This document shows positions 1-7,432 of a stretch of 64,000 nt of DNA, in pieces (positions within the stretch are counted from its first letter, which is position 1; each line of letters begins with the position of its first letter). The notes below the pieces were generated by a model. That model made no database searches. It had not been told where the DNA came from and worked only from the letters and a program-made list of their open reading frames with translations. Position numbers and translations under genes: made by a program. The stretch comes from a virus: IMG/VR virus record IMGVR_UViG_3300025168_016729, positions 1 to 64,000 of that record. The stretch is one strand, 5' to 3'.

Positions 1-290
1 ATTTGAAACTTGTCGCCTGTTTCTTCCGCTAGTTTTTTATCAATATGGAAAGTAAACTGAGCCATATACATTTCTTTTTCAAGTTCTTTTGGAAGCCCTT
101 TACCTGTTTCATATTTCTTGCCGATTACGAGAATCAAGTCCTTGCGTGAGGTCTGGACACTATCGCTGGGGATAACCTCGTCAATAATATACTTGACGTG
201 AGGTATTACCTTGCGGGTCAGTTCTGTTGTGGCTGCTTCGTATTTTCCCTCTTGGAGAAAACCTCGCCACTGTTCCATAATCAGTTTCAT
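1..290 (-). CDS. Partial protein with capsid-targeting-like N-terminus
   Basis: The 5' part of a gene that runs off the window; about 96 codons are visible. It starts at the ATG at 290, which overlaps the TGA of the upstream gene (ATGA). The N-terminus reads MKLIMEQWRGFLQE. It is close to the leaders of the next three genes upstream and, like them, ends in L-x-E, the type of site cut by T4-family prohead proteases. The rest is charged and contains no motif I recognise. By analogy with T4 internal proteins I infer a packaged head protein, but the function is unknown. Confidence 0.7.
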   Translation of the reverse strand, partial: MKLIMEQWRGFLQEGKYEAATTELTRKVIPHVKYIIDEVIPSDSVQTSRKDLILVIGKKYETGKGLPKELEKEMYMAQFTFHIDKKLAEETGDKFQ

Positions 291-886
291 CGTGATTGTA
301 CGGTGTAGGTTTTTTGTTCACCGCCTCCGAAACTGTCTGTCTTGAAATCGTCCTTACGCATTACGGTAATTACTTTTATTGTGTCCGGACCTTTTCGCAT
401 ATCCAAAACGGCTATGACGTTGAGGGCTGGGACCTTACCTTTGCCGACCATACGAATATGGAAAGGCTCGTCGTTGCCGAGTTCGCCGTTAGCAAAGTCT
501 TGAATGATTTTGCCGATGGCCATCTCAACTGCTTGGATAATGGCCTTATTGGAAATCTTTTCGTCGTGACGGAACTGGCGTTCCTTGCTGTGTTTAGTTC
601 CCTCAAGGTCAGTATCTTTTAAATTGATAATAACATTGACACCACGAACTTTTGTGCTATATGCTTGTTCGGCGTCAAGATCAGCCATCTTCTCTTCCAT
701 AAGGTGGTCGGCTGGGCGTCCTTGGCTTATCCAGTCTTCAACAACAAATACTTTTTGGTCTTCCGACAAATTCCAAAAAACCGCCTGGGAGTCTTCACTG
801 AGACGGGAGGCATATTGCTTGTAGATCTTTTCATTTACTTTGTGGACTTTTTGAAAGTTCCGCCATTCTGTCATTAACTTTTTCAT
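287..886 (-). CDS. Hypothetical protein, capsid-targeting-like N-terminus
   Basis: A 199-residue protein. A longer reading exists from 919, but the ATG at 886 overlaps the upstream stop (ATGA) and gives the N-terminus MKKLMTEWRNF shared with the neighbours, so I chose it. Unlike its neighbours it continues FQKV, so the L-x-E cleavage-type motif is missing directly after the leader; a V-N-E follows at about residues 17-19. The middle is helical and charged. The C-terminus (AVLDMRKGPDTIKVITVMRK) looks like a small beta-sheet module that I recall from other marine phage proteins but cannot name. Function unknown; part of a five-gene translationally coupled run. Confidence 0.75.
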   Translation of the reverse strand: MKKLMTEWRNFQKVHKVNEKIYKQYASRLSEDSQAVFWNLSEDQKVFVVEDWISQGRPADHLMEEKMADLDAEQAYSTKVRGVNVIINLKDTDLEGTKHSKERQFRHDEKISNKAIIQAVEMAIGKIIQDFANGELGNDEPFHIRMVGKGKVPALNVIAVLDMRKGPDTIKVITVMRKDDFKTDSFGGGEQKTYTVQSR

Positions 887-1350
887 CACTTGTCTCCGAA
901 GTCGTTTCTTTCCTGCCATTCGTAGGACACGCTGTCTTCTTTAATTGGTCCACCTTTTGCCCAAGTATAACAGGAACGGGCTGAATGGCATTTGAAGTGA
1001 TGCATCCAACAGTAACCAAGCTCACCGTCATCATCGGAGGTTTCGCCAGGCATACAGTCTTTCATTCGTGGGGAAATATCAAAAGCGACGCAGTTGCCGC
1101 AGTTAGACTTCTTGGCTGCTTCTTCGGTTGTGTCCCAATACTTGGCGATGTCTTTCCAGTAATCGCCGGGCTCATCAACGTTTAGAGGACCATACTTGAT
1201 ATGGTCTGCGTGAATAGCAGCATCACGGTTTTTGGTATTGAGCTTTAAGTCTTGAGTAGCGGGGGGGCAAACATAATCCTTAACCGCTCCAATAACAACT
1301 TTCATTTCTTCTTGGAGAAAACTTCTCCACTCTGTCATTAGTTTTTTCAT
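886..1350 (-). CDS. Cysteine-rich protein with capsid-targeting-like N-terminus
   Basis: A 154-residue protein starting at the ATG at 1350, whose A overlaps the upstream TAA (TAATG). An in-frame start at 1371 would lose the shared leader. The N-terminus MKKLMTEWRSFLQE ends in L-Q-E, a T4-type prohead protease site. The second half has a cysteine/histidine-rich module: NCGNC, then a further Cys, then GYCWMHHFKC and SCYTWAKGGPI. The spacing suggests bound zinc or an iron-sulfur cluster. Similar modules occur in environmental phage proteins of unknown role. If the leader works as in T4, a metal-binding protein would be carried in the capsid; this is inference. Confidence 0.75.
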   Translation of the reverse strand: MKKLMTEWRSFLQEEMKVVIGAVKDYVCPPATQDLKLNTKNRDAAIHADHIKYGPLNVDEPGDYWKDIAKYWDTTEEAAKKSNCGNCVAFDISPRMKDCMPGETSDDDGELGYCWMHHFKCHSARSCYTWAKGGPIKEDSVSYEWQERNDFGDK

Positions 1351-1727
1351 TACCATGCTTTGCAAGACCAATACCCTGCGGTTGTCTTGTCTCCTTTTTT
1401 CATCTTGTCCGCACAGTTGTGACGAGCACGGAAGTTGCTGCGGGCTTCAGGGTTTGATTTTTTGATTTTCATATCAGGGTCGCCGAAGTTTACCTTAACT
1501 ACGTTTCCCTTTTTGTTCTTAACATAAACTTTAGATTTTTTTACATCACCTTGCATGGGCTTGTTAAGAGTGACCTTGCGTCCTTGGTACTCTGCCTCTT
1601 CTATAACATCATCCCAGAACTCTACGTCTTCGGCAAGCGTGCCGTCCTCATAGGTCGCATCCGAGATGTGATAATATTCTTCTTCTTCGTTGAGGAACTG
1701 TCGCCACTCTGTCAGTAATTTTTTCAT
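1350..1727 (-). CDS. Small basic protein with capsid-targeting-like N-terminus
   Basis: A 125-residue protein starting at the ATG at 1727, which overlaps the preceding TGA (ATGA). The leader MKKLLTEWRQFLNE ends in L-N-E. An acidic linker follows (residues about 14-45). The C-terminal domain carries KVYVKNKKGNVVKVNFGDP, then FRARHNC and ends GYWSCKAW. I recognise this C-terminal module as one widespread in head-associated and uncharacterised proteins of marine phages, without knowing its biochemical role. The two conserved Cys residues and the basic character suggest nucleic-acid or metal contact. Co-transcribed with the other leader-bearing genes. Confidence 0.8.
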   Translation of the reverse strand: MKKLLTEWRQFLNEEEEYYHISDATYEDGTLAEDVEFWDDVIEEAEYQGRKVTLNKPMQGDVKKSKVYVKNKKGNVVKVNFGDPDMKIKKSNPEARSNFRARHNCADKMKKGDKTTAGYWSCKAW

Positions 1728-2233
1728 CCTTTTTTACCTGCCTTTGATTTTTTGCCGTAGTTACCACTCTTGCTACACGCTGATGGCGTTGGGCGACACT
1801 TCGGATATTTTGCTCTATCTTCTCCTGTAGAGCGACCACAGGAGCTACATTTCTTTTTGCCTGATTTTTTGTCTTTGCGGCAGGTATTACAATCTACCCA
1901 ACCCTTTTTTTTACCAGGCGCACCTTTACGACCAAACCACTTTCGTAGTCCTTCGCTGTCGGCTTCGGTGAGTTTTGCTATTTCTTCTTCCACAACTTGA
2001 CGGAGGTAATCGTCCTCTACGCCTTCTTTTTTGCTGTTGCCCCAATTTTTAGCACCAACCTTACGGCATTTTACAAGAGCACCGGAAGCGTAAGCAGAAG
2101 GCCATACGTCATAGCGTGATTTCACTTTATGATAGCAGGCGTCTTTTTTGCCGCCCTTCTTCTTTTTTTTCTTTTTCTCGTCAAGTAAGGTTTCTTCCAC
2201 CATACCCCGAAGTTGAGAAATTGTTACTTTCAT
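1724..2233 (-). CDS. Highly basic two-module protein, candidate packaged DNA-binding protein
   Basis: A 169-residue Lys-rich protein. The ATG at 2233 has a good ribosome site (GAGGG, 8 bases upstream). Four parts can be seen: a leader MKVTISQLRGMVEE; a Cys-containing basic module (residues about 28-70, with CYHKVKSRYDVWPSAYASG and ALVKCRK); a second leader-like helix (LRQVVEEEIAKLTEA, about 77-91); and a second Cys-rich basic module (about 95-169, with WVDCNTCRKDKK, CSSCG and KCRPTPSACSKSG). Both modules recur in phage proteins of unknown function. The charge suggests DNA binding, and the leaders suggest head packaging with cleavage between modules. Both points are inference. Confidence 0.8.
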   Translation of the reverse strand: MKVTISQLRGMVEETLLDEKKKKKKKGGKKDACYHKVKSRYDVWPSAYASGALVKCRKVGAKNWGNSKKEGVEDDYLRQVVEEEIAKLTEADSEGLRKWFGRKGAPGKKKGWVDCNTCRKDKKSGKKKCSSCGRSTGEDRAKYPKCRPTPSACSKSGNYGKKSKAGKKG

Positions 2234-2242
2234 TTTGTGCCC

Positions 2243-3190
2243 TCATGCCATTAAAGCAATCTTGAATAAATAGGCATCAGAATCAATAAAAGGCGCTTTG
2301 TCTTTACGTTGTTCAAATACATCTAAAGGCATTACCCCAATATCTTTATAACCTGATGTGTCCATAAGACGAACTTCTACGTCATAAGCCAGCAAAGCTT
2401 TAACAAGTTTCATTGCTTTTTTGTGGGCGTCAGCGTCTAGTCCAAGCAGGACAGGTGTGTCGTTTTTTACGATCTTCCTGAATAGTCTGCTATCTTCTCG
2501 CAGGGTTGAGCCAAGCAGTGGGATGCTGTTCTCGCCAGCAACAATTGCGTCAAAAACACCTTCAACTAAAGTGACCTCTCGTTCCCAGTCAATCAGCAGT
2601 TCGTTGAAGATAATGTCTTTGTTCCCTGGTCCGTTCATATACGGAGGCCATATGTTAGGATCATATGTTCGGGACGTAAAAAAGTTACAGTAGCCGTCTT
2701 CGTCAAATGATGGGAGAATAATTCTATTTTTATATTCCCCAGAAGCGCAGTAGCCAATCTTCCAGTAAAGGACGTCCTTCTGTTCAACGGCACGTTTGCG
2801 TAAATAGTTTAGGGGAACTCTTGCAGATGGTGGATGAGAACGACCAGTAAGCGTTTGGAACTCACTTGGAAGGTCCAATCGTTGGCTAATTTCTTCTTCC
2901 TTGGCAAACAGGTTGTCTAGGTCGCCTAACTCAATGTCGGCGTCAAAATCCTTCCATCTATGGATGTGACTTATATCGCCCCAGCGCCTGACTAGGCGTC
3001 GTAAATTCTTGGCGCGAAAATCACATGCCCAACACTTACCTACATTCTTGTCAAAGTTGACTGAAAGCTTGCGTTTGTGATGACCGCAACATCGGGAAGG
3101 GTAAAGATATTCCTTGCCTTGGCGGGCTGGGCTGCCAAGAATTTCATCAAGGATTCTTTTTTTCTTCGCCGAGTTAGGATCGTTAAGCAA
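2243..3190 (-). CDS. DNA primase (T4 gp61-like, zinc ribbon plus Toprim)
   Basis: A 315-residue primase that would make RNA primers on the lagging strand with the phage helicase. It has an N-terminal zinc ribbon (C34/C35-G-H-H, then C53-x-x-C56) and a Toprim core with E210 in LVEGVFDA and the DxD pair D252/D254 in GLDADAH. Length fits single-domain phage primases of the gp61/DnaG type. The start is a TTG at 3190, preceded by CGAGGAACAATAA, where GAGGA is a good ribosome site. The TAA of the small gene upstream abuts this TTG. No helicase domain is fused. Confidence 0.88.
   Translation of the reverse strand: MLNDPNSAKKKRILDEILGSPARQGKEYLYPSRCCGHHKRKLSVNFDKNVGKCWACDFRAKNLRRLVRRWGDISHIHRWKDFDADIELGDLDNLFAKEEEISQRLDLPSEFQTLTGRSHPPSARVPLNYLRKRAVEQKDVLYWKIGYCASGEYKNRIILPSFDEDGYCNFFTSRTYDPNIWPPYMNGPGNKDIIFNELLIDWEREVTLVEGVFDAIVAGENSIPLLGSTLREDSRLFRKIVKNDTPVLLGLDADAHKKAMKLVKALLAYDVEVRLMDTSGYKDIGVMPLDVFEQRKDKAPFIDSDAYLFKIALMA
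2266..2273 (-). promoter_or_regulatory. CTATTTAT motif (candidate phage promoter element)
   Basis: The minus strand reads CTATTTAT about 32 bases before the ATG at 2233, inside the last codons of the primase gene. It has the same motif and orientation as the copies at 4458, 8487, 30108, 55761 and 61172. See the finding on this motif. Confidence 0.4.
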
Positions 3191-3358
3191 TTATTGTTCC
3201 TCGTGCTTTGAGATATGATGAGGAGGAACCCAATATTTATCGTCACCAAAAAGAACCTGATAATAATTTGTGATAGCACTGACCACGCCGAGGCGTGGTA
3301 CAGCACCGTCAAAAGTAAACCAAACAAGTTCACCGATTTCAAATTTGGTCTCTATCAA
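3191..3358 (-). CDS. Small 55-residue protein
   Basis: A small open frame in the gap between the primase and the HAD gene. It starts with TTG at 3358, overlapping the TGA of the upstream gene (TTGA), and its TAA lies directly before the primase TTG. The product begins (M)IETKFEIGELVWFTFDG and has alternating hydrophobic and charged residues typical of a small beta-barrel, possibly SH3-like. It contains VLFGDDKYWVPPHHIS near the end. It fills the gap exactly and is coupled on both sides, which argues that it is real. Function unknown. Confidence 0.7.
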   Translation of the reverse strand: MIETKFEIGELVWFTFDGAVPRLGVVSAITNYYQVLFGDDKYWVPPHHISKHEEQ

Positions 3359-3960
3359 AACCCTAATTCTTTAAGTTGTCTAATCGTATTATCCACATTA
3401 TCTGGGTTGTGTTTAATAGCAATGCCGCCACCCTCACGGAACTCGTTGACATACTTATCACGGTCGTCAATCAGAAGTCCTTGTTTTCCGTTCCAAACTC
3501 CGTAGGGCTTCTTGCTGTCAGAAAGATTGACTTTTTCAACTGGGACGCCCAGTTCTCGCTCAACCCACATCCGCTTGCCAACCTTGGAACCTTCAGCCAT
3601 CGGAGCAGACAGAATCTCAAGCCCTGGGATATCTTTAATGTAATTCCAAAGATCTTTGCCGCCACGCTCCCACTCAAGGTTTGCCCAAAGGTCAACGTCG
3701 TTTTCTACAAGACGATACATAAAGTCTCGGACCCGATAGTTACGGGGCAAGCTCTTTTCTTGATCGGATCGGGCAATATGCCACTTGTCAATCTCAACAT
3801 CCCAGCCGCCGATCTCTTTGGCTGCCGAACGGGCAAGTTTGTGATCAGGATGATCGGGTTGATCTTTTAATTCCTGAAAACGTTGGTTCATAAATTTTAG
3901 AACGCCACCCTCAAAATTGACGAGGACACCATCCATATCGCTAAAGACTTGGTAACTCAT
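3355..3960 (-). CDS. HAD-family phosphatase, 5'(3')-nucleotidase type
   Basis: A 201-residue HAD-fold hydrolase. Motif I is FSDMDGVLVNF at the N-terminus (nucleophile and acid-base Asp). Motif II is the Ser in EILSAP. A Lys lies around SDSKKPYGVW, and motif IV is LLIDDRDKYVNEF. This pattern fits deoxyribonucleotidase-like proteins that phages carry for nucleotide-pool or cap-end dephosphorylation; the substrate is not visible. The start is the ATG at 3960 with GGGAGGTG upstream rather than the ATG at 3984, which would add eight residues in front of the first beta strand. A sigma70-like promoter precedes it. Confidence 0.82.
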   Translation of the reverse strand: MSYQVFSDMDGVLVNFEGGVLKFMNQRFQELKDQPDHPDHKLARSAAKEIGGWDVEIDKWHIARSDQEKSLPRNYRVRDFMYRLVENDVDLWANLEWERGGKDLWNYIKDIPGLEILSAPMAEGSKVGKRMWVERELGVPVEKVNLSDSKKPYGVWNGKQGLLIDDRDKYVNEFREGGGIAIKHNPDNVDNTIRQLKELGF

Positions 3961-3982
3961 AGGAGCACCTCCCTTCAACACC

Positions 3983-4010
3983 ATAATACCATATGTTCTT
4001 AGTAGGTCAA
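3983..4010 (-). promoter_or_regulatory. Sigma70-like promoter
   Basis: The minus strand has TTGACC (4010-4005), a 16-base spacer and TATTAT (3988-3983), followed about 20 bases later by the ribosome site of the HAD gene. It matches host sigma70 consensus at 5 of 6 positions in each box, which suggests an early or middle gene promoter driving the HAD, small-protein and primase genes. Confidence 0.55.
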
Positions 4011-4019
4011 GAAGTTTTT

Positions 4020-4454
4020 TTAATCTTCTTTGGCATCAAGATAGGCAGCTACTGCCATCTGTTGCTTTTTCTTTTTTGACTTGCCCTTAAACTGTGGGGC
4101 ATCAGAATCTTGGAAGTCTTTGACGTAATCACCTGCTTTAGCATCTTTGTCAAGTTTTTCTCCCATAACATGATCATATTCAAGATAATGCTTGACAACA
4201 CCAATGTAATCAGCTACCTTTGTCAATTTGCTTTGAATCCAAGCAGGCAACTCTTCATTATCATCAAGCATGTCAAAAATAATCGTAGCATACTCGGCGG
4301 TCTTAAACATTTGTCGCTTGGCCATGTTTCCCTCATGATCTTCACTCGCATGGGTGGGATCTATAGCCATATCAATGGACTGTGCATCATCGCTGCACAT
4401 CTCTTGTATTTCTTCTTTGATCAATTGACGAATAATGTCTTGAGAAATCTTCAT
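4020..4454 (-). CDS. Hypothetical protein with KISQ-type leader
   Basis: A 144-residue protein. The N-terminus MKISQDIIRQLIKEE is an amphipathic helix ending in I-K-E and then I-Q-E, again an L/I-x-E pattern. An acidic stretch is followed by a helical domain (MAKRQMFKTAEYATIIFDML and ELPAWIQSKLTKVADYIGVV) that I recall from many marine phage genomes without a known role. The C-terminus is basic (GKSKKKKQQMAVAAYL). It lies apart from the leader-bearing operon at 1-2233 but may belong to the same class of head-packaged proteins (inference). Confidence 0.75.
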   Translation of the reverse strand: MKISQDIIRQLIKEEIQEMCSDDAQSIDMAIDPTHASEDHEGNMAKRQMFKTAEYATIIFDMLDDNEELPAWIQSKLTKVADYIGVVKHYLEYDHVMGEKLDKDAKAGDYVKDFQDSDAPQFKGKSKKKKQQMAVAAYLDAKED

Positions 4455-4457
4455 GTT

Positions 4458-4465
4458 ATAAATAG
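4458..4465 (-). promoter_or_regulatory. CTATTTAT motif directly before a start codon
   Basis: CTATTTATAAC precedes the ATG at 4454 with only three bases between the eight-base core and the start codon. The sequence matches the other copies, but a promoter here would give a leaderless transcript or none that could be translated from this ATG. This copy is the weakest case. Confidence 0.3.
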
Positions 4466-4469
4466 TTCG

Positions 4470-5048
4470 CTAATCTACTAAAACTATTTTTTCAGTCAGG
4501 AATCCCTCAGTATCTTTATTTCGTAAAAGAAATTCTCCTGCCCTAGCAATGACTACAGCATCGGCTCGGTCATCCGTTCCTTTTTTGTAGTTTTTTCCAC
4601 CCCTAGCCATTTCATACGGAAAAGATGTTTTTTCTTTTTCTATGACTGACTCAATTACCATCTTCTTTCTTTGAGGTCCTTTGGTTCCCCTAGGAAACGA
4701 TAGACCATAAAGAGATCTGGCTGTGTTCACATTTATAAACGTAGGCTGGTGGTCAAAGCACTCATATACTATCCACGACACAATACCATTGAATTTAGCT
4801 AATTTTATAATAGTATCTGCACGAGATCTACCAGGCAGAAACTTCTTAAGGGCAGTTTCTATAAACACATCTTGAACATTATACTCGCTTCTAAGGGCAT
4901 ACAAATTAGCGCCAATAGTTTCAGCTTTTTCGTAAATGGTTTCTAATTTTGAAATATCCCAGCCCTCAGTCCATACCAAAGAACGAGAGTCAGGGTCTAC
5001 TATAGCAACGCCAACTATGGTTGTTGAAATGTCTAGTCCTATTATCAT
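4470..5048 (-). CDS. RuvC-like Holliday-junction resolvase / RNase H-fold nuclease
   Basis: A 192-residue protein with the RNase H-fold metal-binding pattern of RuvC: D6 in MIIGLDISTT, E64 in VFIETALKKF, and a C-terminal acidic group D159/D160 and D163 in TDDRADAVVIARA. A basic stretch (GPQRKKM) could contact DNA. T4-like phages need a junction nuclease before packaging, usually gp49, which is unrelated; many marine phages use a RuvC-type enzyme instead. There is no clear ribosome site before the ATG at 5048. It is the last gene read after the tail block, so it may be expressed late, when branched DNA must be resolved. Confidence 0.8.
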   Translation of the reverse strand: MIIGLDISTTIVGVAIVDPDSRSLVWTEGWDISKLETIYEKAETIGANLYALRSEYNVQDVFIETALKKFLPGRSRADTIIKLAKFNGIVSWIVYECFDHQPTFINVNTARSLYGLSFPRGTKGPQRKKMVIESVIEKEKTSFPYEMARGGKNYKKGTDDRADAVVIARAGEFLLRNKDTEGFLTEKIVLVD

Positions 5049-5060
5049 AAGATAAGTATA

Positions 5061-6230
5061 TCAGAAGTCCAAGCGTAGTTTAAATGTAAATTGATCTGTT
5101 TCTTCTTTAAGGACAGGGTTGGCCATCTTAGCTACTCCTATCAGCTTTTTATTTTCATCAAACAGACCTACTGAAGATATAAACACTTGCTTAGAAAATG
5201 GACTATTGTATTCACAGTAATCATTTTGTATTGTGTTTTTAATCAACGCTCCGCTCATTTCCGAGAAAGATCCCGATGTCATACTACTGGATAACTGCCA
5301 CTCAGAGGAACTGCTCACCCAAGTGGGATTCTCTGAATTGGTAAGGTCACCAGCCTGAGCGGTACTAAACATAGTCATAGTTGGTACTGCGTTGGTACCC
5401 TTAAATTCCATTTTAAACAAACTGGAACTAGCGTAACTATTGGTTGCTCCACCCACAGAGGCATCAGAATAAGCGCCAAAATATACCCAAGCTGGGTTTC
5501 TGGGGACGGCTGTTCCAACAAAATCATCTACATTGTTTGTGATACTCACAGAAGAAGTCAACAATACAAACCCTTGATCGTATAGGACGCTACCAACAAC
5601 AGAACCGCTTGTGCCATTCATGGTAGATATTAAATCACCATTCCGTGTTCTATCTTCAGCTACATCTATAAGTGTTCCCGTAAAATAAAAACTTAGTTTT
5701 ACCGATCCTCTCTCAATTCCTGAGCCGATCGCGATAGAAGGAAAACTCAACAAATTAGTATCTCGGGTTACATAATGTTCCGAATAGTCATAGGAGTTAT
5801 TAATTATTCTATAACTATCCAAAGTGGCTCGGAGGGAATGAAGTCGGCGTCGCTCTACTGCATTATTGTAAGAACTCAAAACAGACGAAGAGGCGTTTAT
5901 AAGCTCGCGAGCGAAGCTAGATGTCAGAGGGTAACTTCCTGTTAAAGTGGACCCATAACTAGATGAAAGGTAGTCCGATAAAGATACCGAGCCAGGTCGG
6001 CGATAAGATCCGTCTTTTGTTAAAAATGGATATATTAAACTTTGATTGGTGCCGTCTCGGTCTACGTTTAATTCATACAGGTTTATAGTGCCCGTAGTTA
6101 TATTGATACCTTCATTACGTCGGTTATTAATATAAGCAGAGCCCGAGTAAAGAACTACCTCGTAAGAAGGTCGGGTGACTAACGTATTTGTAAAAAGGTC
6201 GTGACTACCGAACTGATGGATGTAGGTCAT
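5061..6230 (-). CDS. Virion structural protein, paralogue of the next gene upstream
   Basis: A 389-residue Ser/Thr/Tyr-rich protein with many short beta-type segments and GS-rich turns, typical of phage tail or baseplate proteins. The C-terminus (ISSVGLFDENKKLIGVAKM then FTFKLRLDF) matches that of the gene at 6243-7421 (TSVGLYSPDNALLAVAKVS then FTLRVRLDY), so the two are paralogues sharing an end domain. That ending also occurs in many phage baseplate-attached proteins. Role inferred from this and from position at the end of the tail block. Confidence 0.75.
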   Translation of the reverse strand: MTYIHQFGSHDLFTNTLVTRPSYEVVLYSGSAYINNRRNEGINITTGTINLYELNVDRDGTNQSLIYPFLTKDGSYRRPGSVSLSDYLSSSYGSTLTGSYPLTSSFARELINASSSVLSSYNNAVERRRLHSLRATLDSYRIINNSYDYSEHYVTRDTNLLSFPSIAIGSGIERGSVKLSFYFTGTLIDVAEDRTRNGDLISTMNGTSGSVVGSVLYDQGFVLLTSSVSITNNVDDFVGTAVPRNPAWVYFGAYSDASVGGATNSYASSSLFKMEFKGTNAVPTMTMFSTAQAGDLTNSENPTWVSSSSEWQLSSSMTSGSFSEMSGALIKNTIQNDYCEYNSPFSKQVFISSVGLFDENKKLIGVAKMANPVLKEETDQFTFKLRLDF

Positions 6231-6242
6231 AACTTACACCCA

Positions 6243-7421
6243 TTAGTAGTCAAGTCTCACTCGCAACGTAAATTCGTTTGACGGTTGTTTTTTAATTGGC
6301 TCGCTGACTTTGGCGACAGCCAACAACGCATTATCGGGACTGTAAAGACCAACTGATGTTACGTAAGTAGATGGTTCATCACTTCGCATTTCTTTAACCC
6401 TAATTTTACTTGCACTGAGGTATGTGGGGTTGCTGCTATAATTAAATTCATTAGAGTTTGCTCGGCAGAAATAAACCGTAGAGTTGAGTTCCGTTGTATT
6501 ATTGAACGAAACATTCTGTATACGATTTAAAAATGCATTTGCCGAGGAAGAAATTGAAGCACTCACTAGAAGGGAATTAACGCTGGCGTCTCCAATAGTT
6601 AATGAAGCACTTTGCATATTAACAAAACCGCAAGTGCTACCGGCGGTTGGCCAAACGCCGCCATTAACAAGATTATTAGCCAATAGCCCGCCACTCTGCT
6701 CAACATTAAAAAGAGAAGCGGTCAGTACAGCAATTCCAGCTTGATAGTATAGTAGACCGCAAGGATCACCCCCACGACCGGTTCCTTCAGAAACTTTTCG
6801 TAACGTAAAATCTGTGCTGCCTGTGGCGTATAAAATTCCATAGTCCCCAGCAGGAGAATTTACTTTATAGTTATTAGATCCACTAGCATCCGTAATTGAC
6901 AAACGGCGGGCGAAGGGATTAGGTCCAGATCCGGTAGGATCTACACCCAAAATCAAGGAAAATGTTCCCTTTTGTATCTCATCTTTGCTGAGTAATCTAG
7001 CCATGTTCACAAAAATTACTTCGCGAAGTTTGTCGGCTCCCACATCTGAGTCTAAACCATTTTTATCAAATTGAATAATACTTCCTGTAGGGTCATTTCC
7101 CGCAAGAACTTGAGCCATTTGATTATAAATTTGCAACTTCTGATCTATTTGTGTAGTTGTAGAAGCAGAGAGGTCCGAATATTGACCGATGCCAAAGCTA
7201 ACATCAAAAATATGATTGGCTGAAGAGCTTAGATAAGGATAATCATAGATGGAAGTGAACATTCCATGCGAATAATTTTTAACATTAAGAGGATTACCAT
7301 TACCTACATTTGGACCATAGGTTCCTGAAATAATAGACCCTGTAATTGGTATAGCTTCATGAAGATTGGACCGTATTGGTGTGATATCGCTTGCTAAAAG
7401 TGTTTTATATGAAGTTGCCAT
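6243..7421 (-). CDS. Virion structural protein, tail/baseplate paralogue
   Basis: A 392-residue protein of the same kind as its downstream neighbour. Low charge, many Ser, Asn and Gly, no signal peptide. The shared C-terminal motif (SVGLYSPDNALLAVAKV, ending RVRLDY) is the clearest evidence of common origin. The N-terminus (MATSYKTLLASDITPIRSNLHEAIPITGS) resembles the start of tail proteins in marine T4-like phages. It lies 11 bases from the next gene, so it is expressed with the tail block. Exact position in the virion is unknown. Confidence 0.75.
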   Translation of the reverse strand: MATSYKTLLASDITPIRSNLHEAIPITGSIISGTYGPNVGNGNPLNVKNYSHGMFTSIYDYPYLSSSANHIFDVSFGIGQYSDLSASTTTQIDQKLQIYNQMAQVLAGNDPTGSIIQFDKNGLDSDVGADKLREVIFVNMARLLSKDEIQKGTFSLILGVDPTGSGPNPFARRLSITDASGSNNYKVNSPAGDYGILYATGSTDFTLRKVSEGTGRGGDPCGLLYYQAGIAVLTASLFNVEQSGGLLANNLVNGGVWPTAGSTCGFVNMQSASLTIGDASVNSLLVSASISSSANAFLNRIQNVSFNNTTELNSTVYFCRANSNEFNYSSNPTYLSASKIRVKEMRSDEPSTYVTSVGLYSPDNALLAVAKVSEPIKKQPSNEFTLRVRLDY

Positions 7422-7432
7422 GGTCTATCCTT

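Noticed and set aside
3040-3342. A 100-residue minus-strand frame with a hydrophobic start overlapping the primase
   Set aside because: It conflicts with the primase zinc-ribbon coding region and with the well-coupled small gene at 3191-3358; the hydrophobic part is out-of-frame reading of that gene.
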